A DNA stretch of 63,734 nucleotides from RGIG3077 sp045541475 (GTDB lineage: Bacteria > Bacillota > Clostridia > Oscillospirales > Ruminococcaceae). Where the stretch lies: NCBI GenBank assembly GCA_045541475.1, contig JAZQJI010000038.1, positions 1 through 63,734 on the forward strand, given 5' to 3'. Positions within the stretch are counted from its first letter, which is position 1, and each line of letters opens with the position of its first letter. Positions 41,786 through 51,127 of the stretch are shown in pieces. The position numbers were made by a program, and so were the translations under genes. A model generated the notes under the pieces. The model did no database searches. It saw only the letters and a program-made list of their open reading frames with translations, and had not been told where the DNA came from.

Positions 41786-44458
41786 TTATTCCTGATTTCT
41801 TAGTTTTCTTTCCTGCAATTGCTGATGTGTCATCAAAACTCTTCTCGGTTTTGCGCCTTCATACGGGCCTACAACGCCGATTTCTTCAAGCTCATCCATA
41901 ATTCTTGATGCGCGGGCATAACCGAGCTTCAATTTCTTTTGCAGGCTTGTTGTGGAAGCCTGTCCAAGTTCAACAACAACTTCAATTGCTCTTTCAAGCA
42001 CAGCGTTATCATCACTGTAATCAAGGTCATCAGAAGAAGAACCGCTCTTTTCTGAGCCCTTTTCAGCAGGTATCATGCTCTCAATTTCAGCCGAAATGCT
42101 TTCATCATAAACCGCCTTGCCATCTCTGGTAAGAAATTCAACAACAGCCTTTACTTCCTCGGGCGAGCAGAAACAGCCCTGCACACGCTTAGGCTTTTTC
42201 ATACCGATGGGGAAATAAAGCATATCGCCATTACCGAGCATGGACTCGGCACCTGCCATATCAAGAACAGTTACGCTATCAATTTTAGCAAAGGTTTTAA
42301 GTGCAATACGGCTTGGGATATTTGCCTTTACCAAACCTGTAACAACATCAACGGTAGGACGCTGTGTTGCAATAATAAGGTGCATACCTGCGGCTCTTGC
42401 CATCTGTGCAATACGGCAGACAGCCTTTTCAACATCATTTTTAGCTGCCATCATCAAATCGGCAAACTCATCAATAGCAATAACAACTTGTGCCATGTGT
42501 TCCATTTCGGGATTTTCATCGGCAATTTTGTTGTAGCTTGCAATATCGCTTACGCCTGCTTCATTAAATTGCTGATAGCGCGAAAGCATCATCTGTACCG
42601 CCCAGTTGAGCGCACCTGCCGCTTTGTTAGGATCTGTAATAACGGGCATGAGAAGATGCGGAATACCGTTGAACATGGGAAATTCAACGAGTTTGGGATC
42701 AATAAGAATCAGTTTTACATCCTCGGGGGTTGCGTTGTAAAGTATGCTCATAATCATTGAGCGGGTGCAGACTGATTTACCCGAACCCGTTGTGCCCGCA
42801 ACAATTAAGTGGGGCATTTTGGCAATATCGCCGACAATTATATTACCGTCGATATCCTTACCAATGGCAATTGCAAGCTTTGTTTGCTTACGCATCTGCC
42901 CGAACTCATACGATTCAATCATTCCTCTGAATGAAACCGTATCCTTAACTCTGTTAGGCACCTCAACACCGATTGCGTCCTTGCCGGGAATGGGTGCTTC
43001 GATACGCACGCCTTCGGCCTTGAGCTTCATCATGATATCATCGGTAAGAGATGTGATTTTTGATATTTTAACACCCATTGCAGGCTGCAATTCATATCTT
43101 GTAACAGAAGGGCCTCTGTGAATATCCACAACCTTTGCTTCAACCTTAAATTCAGCAAGAGTTTTTACAAGCAATTCACTATTCTGCTGCATTTCAGAGC
43201 GTGCGTGAATATCGTTTTTTGAATTATCATACGCTTTTAAAAGATTGATTGACGGCAAAGTGTGAAGACGCTGTTTTATTTCATCATCCTTTTTCTCTTC
43301 AATTTTCTGTGCATTTTTTTCTATCAACGCGTCAAGCTCGCTGTTGTTTTTGTTATTATCCGCATTAGCCTGAACAGTTTGTGTTATAGGCTTAGCAGAA
43401 GAATTTGCACCGACCATAGCCTCACTCATACTCTTGGCGATGTTGGTTCCGGACATATCGGATAAATCAGGGAAAAGCTTTTTCAAACCCGGTACGCTTT
43501 CTTCAACTGCTTGATTTTCTGCAACAGCTTTTTCTGCATTGTTTTGATTAGCGTTATTGTTATCGGATATCGGAATATCAAACTCAAATTTTTCTTGTTT
43601 TAAAGTCTTTTTGCTACCCATGTTAATTTCATCAATGGGAGAAATCATCGGGATATGTGGTGTGGTAACAGGTTTGGAATTAACGTCGATATCAATATCG
43701 CTGTCTTTTTTCTTCTTATCCGATTCTTTTAAGTTCTGTGCTGATTTTCTTGCCGCTTCAGCAGATTTTGCTCTTTCCTCAGCTTCAATGCGCTTTTTCT
43801 CTTTCAACTCATGAGAATCGTTGTGAGAATCAACAACGGCATTTGCCGCGCTTTTAAACGGTTTTGCGATAAGCGAGAAAAGCTCGGGCAAGCTTAAATC
43901 AAGAATATACATAGTAAGAATAAAAATAAGCAAAAGCACAACTATTGATGCACCTGTCTGACCGAGTTTAAGCATTGGGGCTGCAAGTATGCCGCCGATA
44001 ACACCGCCGCTTTTAAGCTTTTGCCCTTCAAGATAAAGGTATTTTATACCTTGCCTTAAACCGCTTTTGCCTTCAGGTAAAACCATGCCGCACGAAATTA
44101 TCTGATAAGCGGCTGTAATCAGCAAGAGCATAATCACGGAAATAATGCTGCGCGATGCAACTTTATTCTGCTCGGTTTGTTTTGCCTTTAAAACGGCTAT
44201 GTATATCAATATAACAGGCACAAGAAATGAGCCTACACCGAATATTCCTCTGAAAATATTATGCAAAGCCTTCCAGCCTGCATTGCCTGCAAGAAAAGCC
44301 AAAAACAGCGTGAATATCCCCAACGCAAACAGAATAACCGACCACATCTGGTTAAGTCTGCGCTGTTCTCTTTCCTCAATCTCTCGGCGCTGTTTTGCAC
44401 TTACACGCTTTGTGGTGCTTTGAGTTGATTTTTTCTTTTCGTCTTCCTTAAAGCCCAT
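41786..44458 (-). CDS. ftsK: DNA translocase FtsK/SpoIIIE
   Basis: An 890-residue translocase that pumps chromosomal DNA through the division or sporulation septum. N-terminus: four membrane spans (about 35-190: WSVILFALGIFTLFLAFLAG, VGSFLVPVILIYIAVLKA, ISVIMLLLITAAYQII, ASIVVLLLIFILTMYIL). A low-complexity acidic linker runs to about 400. The motor follows: LVAGTTGSGKSVCTRSM (Walker A), VKLILIDPKLVEFPMF, QVVIAIDEFADLMM (Walker B), MHLIIATQRPTVDVVTG. The C-terminal gamma winged helix (LGQASTTSLQKKLKLGYARA) reads KOPS/SRS sites. Given spo0A and cotJ, a sporulation role is likely. Confidence 0.96.
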   Translation of the reverse strand: MGFKEDEKKKSTQSTTKRVSAKQRREIEEREQRRLNQMWSVILFALGIFTLFLAFLAGNAGWKALHNIFRGIFGVGSFLVPVILIYIAVLKAKQTEQNKVASRSIISVIMLLLITAAYQIISCGMVLPEGKSGLRQGIKYLYLEGQKLKSGGVIGGILAAPMLKLGQTGASIVVLLLIFILTMYILDLSLPELFSLIAKPFKSAANAVVDSHNDSHELKEKKRIEAEERAKSAEAARKSAQNLKESDKKKKDSDIDIDVNSKPVTTPHIPMISPIDEINMGSKKTLKQEKFEFDIPISDNNNANQNNAEKAVAENQAVEESVPGLKKLFPDLSDMSGTNIAKSMSEAMVGANSSAKPITQTVQANADNNKNNSELDALIEKNAQKIEEKKDDEIKQRLHTLPSINLLKAYDNSKNDIHARSEMQQNSELLVKTLAEFKVEAKVVDIHRGPSVTRYELQPAMGVKISKITSLTDDIMMKLKAEGVRIEAPIPGKDAIGVEVPNRVKDTVSFRGMIESYEFGQMRKQTKLAIAIGKDIDGNIIVGDIAKMPHLIVAGTTGSGKSVCTRSMIMSILYNATPEDVKLILIDPKLVEFPMFNGIPHLLMPVITDPNKAAGALNWAVQMMLSRYQQFNEAGVSDIASYNKIADENPEMEHMAQVVIAIDEFADLMMAAKNDVEKAVCRIAQMARAAGMHLIIATQRPTVDVVTGLVKANIPSRIALKTFAKIDSVTVLDMAGAESMLGNGDMLYFPIGMKKPKRVQGCFCSPEEVKAVVEFLTRDGKAVYDESISAEIESMIPAEKGSEKSGSSSDDLDYSDDNAVLERAIEVVVELGQASTTSLQKKLKLGYARASRIMDELEEIGVVGPYEGAKPRRVLMTHQQLQERKLRNQE

Positions 44459-44507
44459 TTAGACTTCCCTCTCTTTATTTCAAAAATGCAAAAATCCAAT
44501 GTTGATA

Positions 44508-45380
44508 TTACTTTGATATCAGTTCATAAATCTGCTGTCCGCTTACAAGCTCAATTATTCCGCAGATAACTGTAAGCACGCCGATAATAAGTGTATATAT
44601 TGAAAAAACCTTAAAATTATCAGATTTTATCAGCATTTTAACCATTTTAATTGCAAGCAAACCAACAACTGCGGCGGCAACAAAGCCGATTATTGTGGGC
44701 AGAATTTTAATATCAATCTCGCCGTTTAATGCATCGGAAAGTTCGGAAACACAGCCGCCCAAGATTGCGGGTATACCGAGTACAAATGAATAACGCACAG
44801 CTGTTTCGCGGTCAAATCCACGGAAAAGGCCGCCCGAAATGGTAGAACCCGAACGTGATATGCCGGGGAAAAGCGCAATACATTGGAACAAGCCGACTGT
44901 AAGTGCATCTTTTGTTGTAATATCACCTATTGTTTTGTTGGTGTCTTTCTTTTTATCGGAAAGATAAAGAATACCCGATGTATACAAAAAGCAAATACCG
45001 AGAATAATGAGATTTTCCACCTCGAAAATGCCTGTAAGTTTATTTAATATATAAAACGGAATAAGTACAAGGCACGAAATAAACAGCATAACAAGCATAC
45101 GACGCTCGGGATTCATTTCTTTAAAGCTGAATTTACCTGTAAAAATTGCTTTTAATGTTGAAAAAAGTTCCTTGAAAAGTGCCCATACAGTATCTTTAAA
45201 AGCGATTATTACTGCAAGAAGTGTACCCAAATGCAACACAACAAGCATAAAAGTTCCTTCTTCTGCCGATTGATTTGTAAGATGCTGATAAAGCTTTAAA
45301 TGTCCCGAACTTGAAACAGGAAGAAATTCTGTTAATCCCTGAATAATCGCCTGTACTATTGCGTCAAAAATATCTTTCAT
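44508..45380 (-). CDS. uppP: Undecaprenyl-diphosphatase
   Basis: A 290-residue membrane enzyme of the BacA/UppP family that recycles undecaprenyl pyrophosphate for cell-wall synthesis and confers bacitracin resistance. Motifs: AIIQGLTEFLPVSSSGHLKL at the N-terminus and IALFPGISRSGSTISGGLFRG (PGxSRSxxT) near 165, with about eight membrane spans. ATG 45380 is spaced 6 bases from GGAGAG; a start two codons earlier is too close. Confidence 0.95.
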   Translation of the reverse strand: MKDIFDAIVQAIIQGLTEFLPVSSSGHLKLYQHLTNQSAEEGTFMLVVLHLGTLLAVIIAFKDTVWALFKELFSTLKAIFTGKFSFKEMNPERRMLVMLFISCLVLIPFYILNKLTGIFEVENLIILGICFLYTSGILYLSDKKKDTNKTIGDITTKDALTVGLFQCIALFPGISRSGSTISGGLFRGFDRETAVRYSFVLGIPAILGGCVSELSDALNGEIDIKILPTIIGFVAAAVVGLLAIKMVKMLIKSDNFKVFSIYTLIIGVLTVICGIIELVSGQQIYELISK

Positions 45381-45438
45381 TGCCATCTCTCCAATATGTA
45401 AAAATCAGCGTAAATATTTATACGCACACCTATTATAT

Positions 45439-45467
45439 ATATTATCACATTTACGGCTTAAAGTCAA
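45439..45467 (-). promoter_or_regulatory. Promoter of uppP
   Basis: Minus strand: TTGACT (45467-45462), 17-bp spacer, TAATAT (45444-45439). Confidence 0.6.
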
Positions 45468-45613
45468 GGAAAAACGAAGCCTTCAATATTGTATTATTAT
45501 CAAAATCAGCAATTATTCTGTCGAAGGTAAAAAAAGCTTTTCTTTTTAAAATATATGTGATATAATAAACTTGTAAGCACTACACGCACAATTTACACAG
45601 GAGCGATAATTAT

Positions 45614-46234
45614 ATGAAATTTAAAAGGATTTTGACTATATCCATAGCAATTTTAACATTGTTAACTGCATTTTCAAGCTGCACCGATAAGAAAAAAGAA
45701 AGCTCGGATACGCAGACAAACAGTAATATCTCGCAGAGCAGCGAAGTTTCAACAGACAGCACAAGCAACGAAAACACATCGGATAAAAGCGAGTCAAGCT
45801 CTGACAATGCTGAAAGCGATAATTCTTTGAACAGCAACGACGAAACAGACAATGAGATAAGCCAAGATGAAACCTCAGATGTTAAGAATGATAACAATTC
45901 GGACAGCGATGTTTCCGTTCCTGAAAACGATACTGACATTTCAAACAACGACAACAATAATGATAGCAATAACTCGGATAACACATCACAAAACGAAAAC
46001 AGCGACAACGATAACAGCCAAAGTACAGACAGCAACACAAGCGAAAATGAAGAAAACAGCGGAAATTCTGACGAAACAATAATCATTCCCGATAACAGCG
46101 GAAACGATATAACAACATCTGCAAGTCAATCGGATAATTCTACTTCAACCACAACAACATCAAAAAATGATAGTTCGACTTCAAAACCAAATGACAGCGG
46201 CGGAATTGAACTGCCGTTTGTTCCGTACCAATAA
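45614..46234 (+). CDS. Low-complexity Ser/Asn/Asp-rich lipoprotein
   Basis: A 206-residue protein with a lipoprotein signal peptide (MKFKRILTISIAILTLLTAF, lipobox ending at Cys 23). The mature part is almost only Ser, Asn, Asp, Thr and Glu (for example NNDNNNDSNNSDNTSQNENS) up to a short ordered end, GGIELPFVPYQ. It has no globular domain and is strongly acidic, so it should form an extended, perhaps ion-binding, tether on the outer face of the membrane. The conserved-looking hydrophobic C-terminus may be the functional part. A TATAAT sits at 45561-45566. The function is unknown. Confidence 0.75.
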   Translation: MKFKRILTISIAILTLLTAFSSCTDKKKESSDTQTNSNISQSSEVSTDSTSNENTSDKSESSSDNAESDNSLNSNDETDNEISQDETSDVKNDNNSDSDVSVPENDTDISNNDNNNDSNNSDNTSQNENSDNDNSQSTDSNTSENEENSGNSDETIIIPDNSGNDITTSASQSDNSTSTTTTSKNDSSTSKPNDSGGIELPFVPYQ

Positions 46235-46255
46235 TAACTATTAATAACGCAAAAC

Positions 46256-46299
46256 AAAATGCTTTAGCGAAGTGCAAATCTTCACTAAAGCATTTTTTA
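46256..46299. terminator. Bidirectional terminator between the lipoprotein gene and mntP
   Basis: AAAATGCTTTAGCGAAG / CTTCACTAAAGCATTTT with a 7-base loop, then TTTAT. Confidence 0.75.
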
Positions 46300-46308
46300 T
46301 ATATGTAA

Positions 46309-46893
46309 TTAAAACACACCGGTGATGAATATTTCAAGCCCGATTGCAATCAAAATCACGCCGCCCAAGATAGACGCTTTTCCCGATATTGAATTGCCAA
46401 ACTTTTTACCTATAAACACGCCTGCAAGACATATTGGAAAAGTAACTGCTGCGATAACCAAAGCGCAAATCAACGCCTCGATTGTACCGTAATCAGCAAT
46501 GGTAAACCCTACCGAAAGAGCATCTATTGAAGTTGCAATGCCCTGCAAAAGCAATGCAGATAAGGTTAATAGCGGAGTTTCATCAGAATCATCATCTTTT
46601 TTTACGCCTTCCATAAACATCTTAATGCCTATATATGAAAGCAGTATCAACGCGATAAAAGGAATAAATTTTTCAAACGATTTGAACACAGAAACAAAGG
46701 TGTGCACGCAAACCCAGCCTATCATGGGCATTGCCGCCTGAAAGAAAGCAAATACACCCGAAACAAGACATGCCTTTGATTTTTTTATTGCAGGATTATT
46801 CAAACCATTTGCAAGAGAAACCGAAAACGCATCCATTGAAAGCCCGATGCCGAGTAATATGCTGTTAAGAAAAAATACGCCGCTTAACTCCAT
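46309..46893 (-). CDS. mntP: Putative manganese efflux pump MntP
   Basis: A 194-residue membrane protein with six spans in two repeats, each with a conserved acidic motif: IGLSMDAFSVSLANGLN (about residue 15) and GIATSIDALSVGFTIADYG (about 120). These match MntP, which exports Mn2+. ATG 46893 follows a GGGGG ribosome site; longer starts overlap the promoter. No yybP-ykoY manganese riboswitch is recognisable in the 40-base leader. Confidence 0.93.
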   Translation of the reverse strand: MELSGVFFLNSILLGIGLSMDAFSVSLANGLNNPAIKKSKACLVSGVFAFFQAAMPMIGWVCVHTFVSVFKSFEKFIPFIALILLSYIGIKMFMEGVKKDDDSDETPLLTLSALLLQGIATSIDALSVGFTIADYGTIEALICALVIAAVTFPICLAGVFIGKKFGNSISGKASILGGVILIAIGLEIFITGVF

Positions 46894-46932
46894 AATCGTT
46901 GCCCCCAAAAAACAAATCTGTCGTAATGCGTA

Positions 46933-46961
46933 ATTATACCACAGCGACAAAAGATTGTCAA
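46933..46961 (-). promoter_or_regulatory. Consensus promoter of mntP
   Basis: Minus strand: TTGACA (46961-46956), 17-bp spacer, TATAAT (46938-46933); both boxes perfect. Confidence 0.8.
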
Positions 46962-47068
46962 GAAATTGATGGTACATTAATTGTCACATAAAAGCGAAAA
47001 AAATCATAATATAAATCAAGCCGCAATATACACGCGGCAAGTATCACGAACAGAAAGGAGTATCGATT

Positions 47069-47374
47069 TTGGATTTTAATACTATCGACAAATATACGGC
47101 AGATCCGTTTGAAAGAGCAGAGCTGCGGCTTAATCCTACGATGTGTGAAAAACTCAAATACCGCATGGGCGGTAAATCCCCTTCAGCATACAGCATGAGA
47201 AATGCAAACGCAAACTCAGGCATAATCAAAATACAAGCCCCGCTTGCAATGGCGTATGTTCCCATGCAGGAATGGGAAGAACCTTACGACGCTGCAAGAG
47301 CGCTTTCGTGCGCAACGGCATTTCCGTCGCTGAACTTACCCTTTACGGCTTATGGAGGTAATTGCGGTGAATGA
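47069..47374 (+). CDS. cotJA: Spore coat-associated protein CotJA
   Basis: A 101-residue protein. The second half (PLAMAYVPMQEWEEPYDAAR, ALSCATAFPSLNLPF) is the CotJA domain; the first 45 residues are a variable extension. Start is TTG 47069, spaced 8 bases from AAGGAG. First gene of cotJABC, expressed in the mother cell under sigma E in Bacillus; a CATAATAT element at about 47006 could be a sigma E -10, but this is weak. Its stop overlaps cotJB by 8 bases. Confidence 0.88.
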   Translation: MDFNTIDKYTADPFERAELRLNPTMCEKLKYRMGGKSPSAYSMRNANANSGIIKIQAPLAMAYVPMQEWEEPYDAARALSCATAFPSLNLPFTAYGGNCGE

Positions 47375-47618
47375 CAGAGAAAGACTAATGCTGCAAATTC
47401 AGCGTTGTGATTTTATGCTTAACGAGCTTCGGCTTTATCTTGATACGCACGGCAACTGCCCCAATGCGTTAAAGCTTTACAAAAAGCACTTGATGATGAA
47501 AGAAGCGGCAATGGCTGAATACGCCGAGAAATACGGCCCAATAACACCGGACATGGTGAATACTGATCAAGGATGGACATGGACGGAAAGTCCGTGGCCA
47601 TGGGAAAGCAAGGTGTAA
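47367..47618 (+). CDS. cotJB: Spore coat protein CotJB
   Basis: An 83-residue protein with the CotJB signature: LMLQIQRCDFMLNELRLYLD, TH-G-CPNALKLYKKH and the C-terminal YGPITPDMVN and W-W-ESPWPWE. The start is GTG 47367, preceded by GGAGGT; an ATG at 47352 includes the ribosome site and is rejected. It is the middle gene of the operon; CotJB acts in spore coat assembly together with CotJC. Confidence 0.9.
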   Translation: MNDRERLMLQIQRCDFMLNELRLYLDTHGNCPNALKLYKKHLMMKEAAMAEYAEKYGPITPDMVNTDQGWTWTESPWPWESKV

Positions 47619-47621
47619 TTT

Positions 47622-48242
47622 ATGTGGATTTACGAGAAAAAACTGCAATATCCTGTAAACATCAAGCGCGCCGACCCTAACGCCGCAAAAATCATAATAA
47701 CACAGCTTGGCGGTCCCGATGGTGAGCTTGGCGCATCTATGCGTTATCTTAACCAGCGTTACTCAATGACGCAGGATAAGGTTAAAGCCACACTTACGGA
47801 CATTGGTACTGAAGAACTTGCACACATGGAGATGGTTTCGGCGCTGGTGCATCAGCTGACCAAAAACATGACTATCGACCAGATAAAAGCAGCAGGGTTT
47901 GCCCCCTACTTTGTGGACCACACAGCAGGTGTATATCCCGTTTCTGCGGCGGGTGTGCCATACAGTGTTATGACTTTTCAGTCTAAAGGCGACCCTGTTA
48001 CAGACCTTACCGAAGATTTGGCAGCAGAGCAGAAAGCGCGCACAACCTACGATAACATTCTGCGGCTTGTTGACGACCCCGACGTGCGTGATGTAATAAA
48101 ATTCTTGCGGCAGAGAGAAATCGTGCATTTCCAAAGATTTGGCGAAGCATTGGAAATTGTAAGAGATGACCTTAACGCTAAGAATTTTTACGCATTTAAC
48201 CCGAGTTTTGACAAAAGCTGTGCAATGCAACGCAGAAGATAA
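47622..48242 (+). CDS. cotJC: CotJC, manganese catalase-like spore coat protein
   Basis: A 206-residue ferritin-like protein. The di-manganese ligand helices are visible: LGGPDGELGASMRYLNQRYS, LTDIGTEELAHMEMVSALVH (ExxH), LTEDLAAEQKARTTYDNILR and FLRQREIVHFQRFGEALEIV (ExxH). Similar to manganese catalase but in the short CotJC form of the inner spore coat, where it may detoxify peroxide. It follows cotJB by 3 bases. Confidence 0.93.
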   Translation: MWIYEKKLQYPVNIKRADPNAAKIIITQLGGPDGELGASMRYLNQRYSMTQDKVKATLTDIGTEELAHMEMVSALVHQLTKNMTIDQIKAAGFAPYFVDHTAGVYPVSAAGVPYSVMTFQSKGDPVTDLTEDLAAEQKARTTYDNILRLVDDPDVRDVIKFLRQREIVHFQRFGEALEIVRDDLNAKNFYAFNPSFDKSCAMQRRR

Positions 48243-48255
48243 GCAATAAAAGCAA

Positions 48256-48290
48256 ACAACCCGAGATTCAAATTCTCGGGTTGATTTTAT
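48256..48290 (+). terminator. Terminator of cotJABC
   Basis: AACCCGAGA / TCTCGGGTT with a short loop followed by GATTTTATG, 15 bases after cotJC. Confidence 0.7.
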
Positions 48291-48315
48291 GTAATGTAAA
48301 GTTAAGGAGAAAAAA

Positions 48316-49413
48316 TCAATAGAACTCAAACACAGCCGTACCTGCAAGCTCGGAAAATTCATCACTCATACCATTTTCCCACGATTGAGGCAAATATATT
48401 GTTTCAAGATTGTCGCATCCAACGAACAAGGTATTATGTAGTGATTTAATATTATTTGGTATCTTTATAGTTTTTAGCGAATCATTATACATAAACGCAT
48501 ACGCATCGATTGTTTCAAGCCCATCATTTAATGTAATCGTGCTTAGAGAAGTGCAGTAAGCAAACGCGCTGTTGCCAATTTGCTTGACACTTTGTGGAAT
48601 TTCAACAGCACCCAAAGATGAACATTCATAAAACGCTCCATCTTTAATATCAGTAACTTTATAGGGTATTACAACCGATTCAAGCGAATCACATTGATTA
48701 AATATTCCCTTTTCAATTATCGTAATTTCTCTAGGCAAATCAACACTTATCAATCCGTAGCATTGGTTGAAGGCATATTCACCCAATTCAGTGACACCAT
48801 CAGGAATTACAACTTCAATAAGGTTACTGCAACAAGAAAATGCATAATCATGAATTGTTGTCAAACCGTCAGGCAAAATCATTGTTTCCAACATCGTACA
48901 CATACCAAATGCATTAACGCCGATAGTCTTAACACCATCCGGAATAAACACACCTGTCAAGGATGAACAATTCAAAAACATTCCATAACTCAATTCTTCA
49001 ACACCTTCTGGTATTTCAACAAACGGCAATGAACTGCATCCGCTGAAGGCATACGCATCTATGAATGTAACAGTATCCGGAATTACAATATCGCTCACCA
49101 ATGTGCAATTTGCAAAAGCTTGTGCCCCGATTGCCGTGACAGGACAACCTTGAATTTTTGAAGGGATACTGACAACAACAGCGCTTTCGTCACATTTTGT
49201 AATTGTAACCTCACCATCTATTATCTCATACTCAAGATAATCAGGCACTTCATCTTCAGTTTCTGATGACAGCTTGTCTGATTTATCATGGTCAGAAACA
49301 GCGGACACATCAGTATCCTCAAAGTTCTGGCTGTTACCGTCACAACTTACGGTAACAACAGACATAACTAGCGAGGCGGCAACACAGAGTATTCTTTTAA
49401 GTGCTGATTTCAT
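48316..49413 (-). CDS. BspA-type leucine-rich repeat lipoprotein
   Basis: A 365-residue surface lipoprotein: signal peptide with lipobox SVVTVSC (Cys 24), an acidic linker to about 60, then about ten LRR_5 repeats of roughly 23 residues with the pattern IP-V--I---AF--C-SL--V-IP (for example VIPDGVTELGEYAFNQCYGL). BspA-type proteins bind host proteins or polysaccharide; here adhesion or ligand capture at the cell surface is inferred. Repeats are regular with no break. Confidence 0.88.
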   Translation of the reverse strand: MKSALKRILCVAASLVMSVVTVSCDGNSQNFEDTDVSAVSDHDKSDKLSSETEDEVPDYLEYEIIDGEVTITKCDESAVVVSIPSKIQGCPVTAIGAQAFANCTLVSDIVIPDTVTFIDAYAFSGCSSLPFVEIPEGVEELSYGMFLNCSSLTGVFIPDGVKTIGVNAFGMCTMLETMILPDGLTTIHDYAFSCCSNLIEVVIPDGVTELGEYAFNQCYGLISVDLPREITIIEKGIFNQCDSLESVVIPYKVTDIKDGAFYECSSLGAVEIPQSVKQIGNSAFAYCTSLSTITLNDGLETIDAYAFMYNDSLKTIKIPNNIKSLHNTLFVGCDNLETIYLPQSWENGMSDEFSELAGTAVFEFY

Positions 49414-49491
49414 ACAAAAACTTCTTTCATAAATTAATTTTATTTAAGCTATTATATCACAAAGAATTATAATAAGTCAATTGCAAAGCAT

Positions 49492-49532
49492 AAAACCGCT
49501 CCCGATTCAATATAACGGGAGCGGTTTTGTAA
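49492..49532. terminator. Terminator of glnA (bidirectional)
   Basis: AAAACCGCTCCCG / CGGGAGCGGTTTT with an 11-base loop; the minus-strand copy is followed by ATGCTTTG, so the in-stem U run may be the terminator tract. Confidence 0.7.
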
Positions 49533-49554
49533 TATCATTAAATCATGCAGAAAA

Positions 49555-50979
49555 TTACAGATTATAGTAACGGTCAAATTCTGCGGGGTGAGGAATTGCA
49601 GCAAGTGCACGGCATTCTTCACGCTTGGTTTTGATAAAGTTCTTGATAAGCTCTTCCGGGAATACACCGCCTGCCATGAGGTAGTCATGGTCTGCTTCAA
49701 GAGCATCAAGAGCAGCATCAAGAGATGTGGGAAGGTGTGAGAGCTTTGCCTTTTCTTCATCGCTGAGGTGGAAAAGGTTCATATCATAGGGGCCCCAGCC
49801 GTTTGCGTGCGGGTCGATTTGATTTTTAATACCGTCAAGACCAGCCATGAGAATAGCGGCATAGCAGAAATAAGGGTTGCAGGTAGCATCGGGGTTGCGC
49901 AATTCAAATCTTCTGCGGTCGGGTGTTTTTGCGTAAGCGGGAATACGGATTACTGCACTGCGGTTTGATGTTGCGTAACCAACTGTTACGGGTGCTTCAA
50001 AACCGGGCACCAATCTCTTGAAAGAGTTTGTGCTGGGGTTTGTTATTGCACAAAGCGAATTGATATGCTTTAAAAGACCACCCATGAAGTAATGCGCTTC
50101 TTTGCTGAGGTGAGCGTAGCCGTTATCATCAGAGAAAACAGGCTGACCATCTTTAAGCAAAAGCATGTGAACGTGCATACCGTTGCCTGCTTCACCCATA
50201 ACGGGCTTGGGCATAAAGGTTGCGGATTTGCCGTATTTTTTAGCTGTATTGTGGATTATGTATTTAATCATCATTGTGGCGTCAGCCATTTTTGACATTA
50301 CGCCAAGTTTGGGCTCGATTTCAAACTGACCTGCCGCTCCAACTTCGGGGTGATGATAGTTTATGCCAATTCCTGCTTCTTCCATAAGCAAGCACATTTC
50401 GCTGCGCGCTTCGTATGAAACATCAAACGGCTTTGCTACGTGGTAGTTCTTCTGTTTGGGTACTACGCATCCGCTGCCTTCAACAGCGCTGTTCCAGTGT
50501 GATTGAACTGCATCTACCGAATAGCCTACGGAATCAGGTGAAACGCTCCAGCCGACATTATCAAACAGATAAAACTCAAACTCGGGAAGAATGAGCATTG
50601 TATCAGCAACGCCGCAGTCCTTCATATACTGTTCAGCCGCAAGAACAATATTTCTCGGATACTGTGCAAGCGGGCGGTTTTCGGGATAATCAATAATCAT
50701 TGCGTTACCCGTCATTGAAAGAGTGGGAATTTCGCAGAAAGGATCAATTGTTGCACTGTCGGGATCGGGAATGAAAACCATATCGCTCTTTTCAACAACA
50801 GCATAGCCGTAGTTGGAAGCATCAAAACCGATGCCGTTTTTCATTACGTCTTCACTGAAATCATCTGCGGGGATTGTAACATGGCGGTACTGTCCGTTGA
50901 TATCCACCATTTTAAAATCCACCATTTTAATGCCCTTCTCACGAATGAGTTCCATTATCTTCTGTACTTTTTCGTTCAC
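49555..50979 (-). CDS. glnA: Glutamine synthetase type I
   Basis: A 474-residue enzyme that forms glutamine from glutamate, ammonia and ATP. Catalytic blocks: LPEFEFYLFDN, GQFEIEPKLG (family E-x-E), MPKPVMGEAGNGMHVHMLL (MPKP...GSG-H type), NPSTNSFKRLVPGFEAPV and SNRSAVIRIPAYAKTP. The C-terminus AEFDRYYNL resembles the GSI-beta end of E. coli. The adenylylation loop reads NLFHLSDEE, with Phe 403 where E. coli has the modified Tyr, so control by adenylylation is unlikely. A promoter at 51061-51033 is close. Very likely the main ammonium-assimilating enzyme, or one of several. Confidence 0.95.
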   Translation of the reverse strand: MNEKVQKIMELIREKGIKMVDFKMVDINGQYRHVTIPADDFSEDVMKNGIGFDASNYGYAVVEKSDMVFIPDPDSATIDPFCEIPTLSMTGNAMIIDYPENRPLAQYPRNIVLAAEQYMKDCGVADTMLILPEFEFYLFDNVGWSVSPDSVGYSVDAVQSHWNSAVEGSGCVVPKQKNYHVAKPFDVSYEARSEMCLLMEEAGIGINYHHPEVGAAGQFEIEPKLGVMSKMADATMMIKYIIHNTAKKYGKSATFMPKPVMGEAGNGMHVHMLLLKDGQPVFSDDNGYAHLSKEAHYFMGGLLKHINSLCAITNPSTNSFKRLVPGFEAPVTVGYATSNRSAVIRIPAYAKTPDRRRFELRNPDATCNPYFCYAAILMAGLDGIKNQIDPHANGWGPYDMNLFHLSDEEKAKLSHLPTSLDAALDALEADHDYLMAGGVFPEELIKNFIKTKREECRALAAIPHPAEFDRYYNL

Positions 50980-51032
50980 TTTAAATTACTCCTTTATTCA
51001 GTTTTTTTAATTCAAACAAATTTTGCGATAAC

Positions 51033-51061
51033 ATTATACCATACATTAACAAAAAAAGCAA
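51033..51061 (-). promoter_or_regulatory. Promoter of glnA
   Basis: Minus strand: TTGCTT (51061-51056), 17-bp spacer, TATAAT (51038-51033). Confidence 0.65.
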
Positions 51062-51083
51062 TATTCGTATTATTTTTTACTGT

Positions 51084-51124
51084 AAAAAGCTGTTTGCACA
51101 AACGTGGGTACAAACAGCTTTTGA
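51084..51124 (-). terminator. Terminator of the desulfoferrodoxin gene
   Basis: AAAAGCTGTTTG / CAAACAGCTTTT with a 14-base loop, 4 bases past the stop; followed by a T-rich minus-strand run (TTTACAG, AAAAAATA complement). Confidence 0.65.
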
Positions 51125-51127
51125 TTA

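Noticed and set aside
46894..46932. yybP-ykoY manganese riboswitch before mntP
   Set aside because: The leader between promoter and start is only about 35 bases, too short for it.
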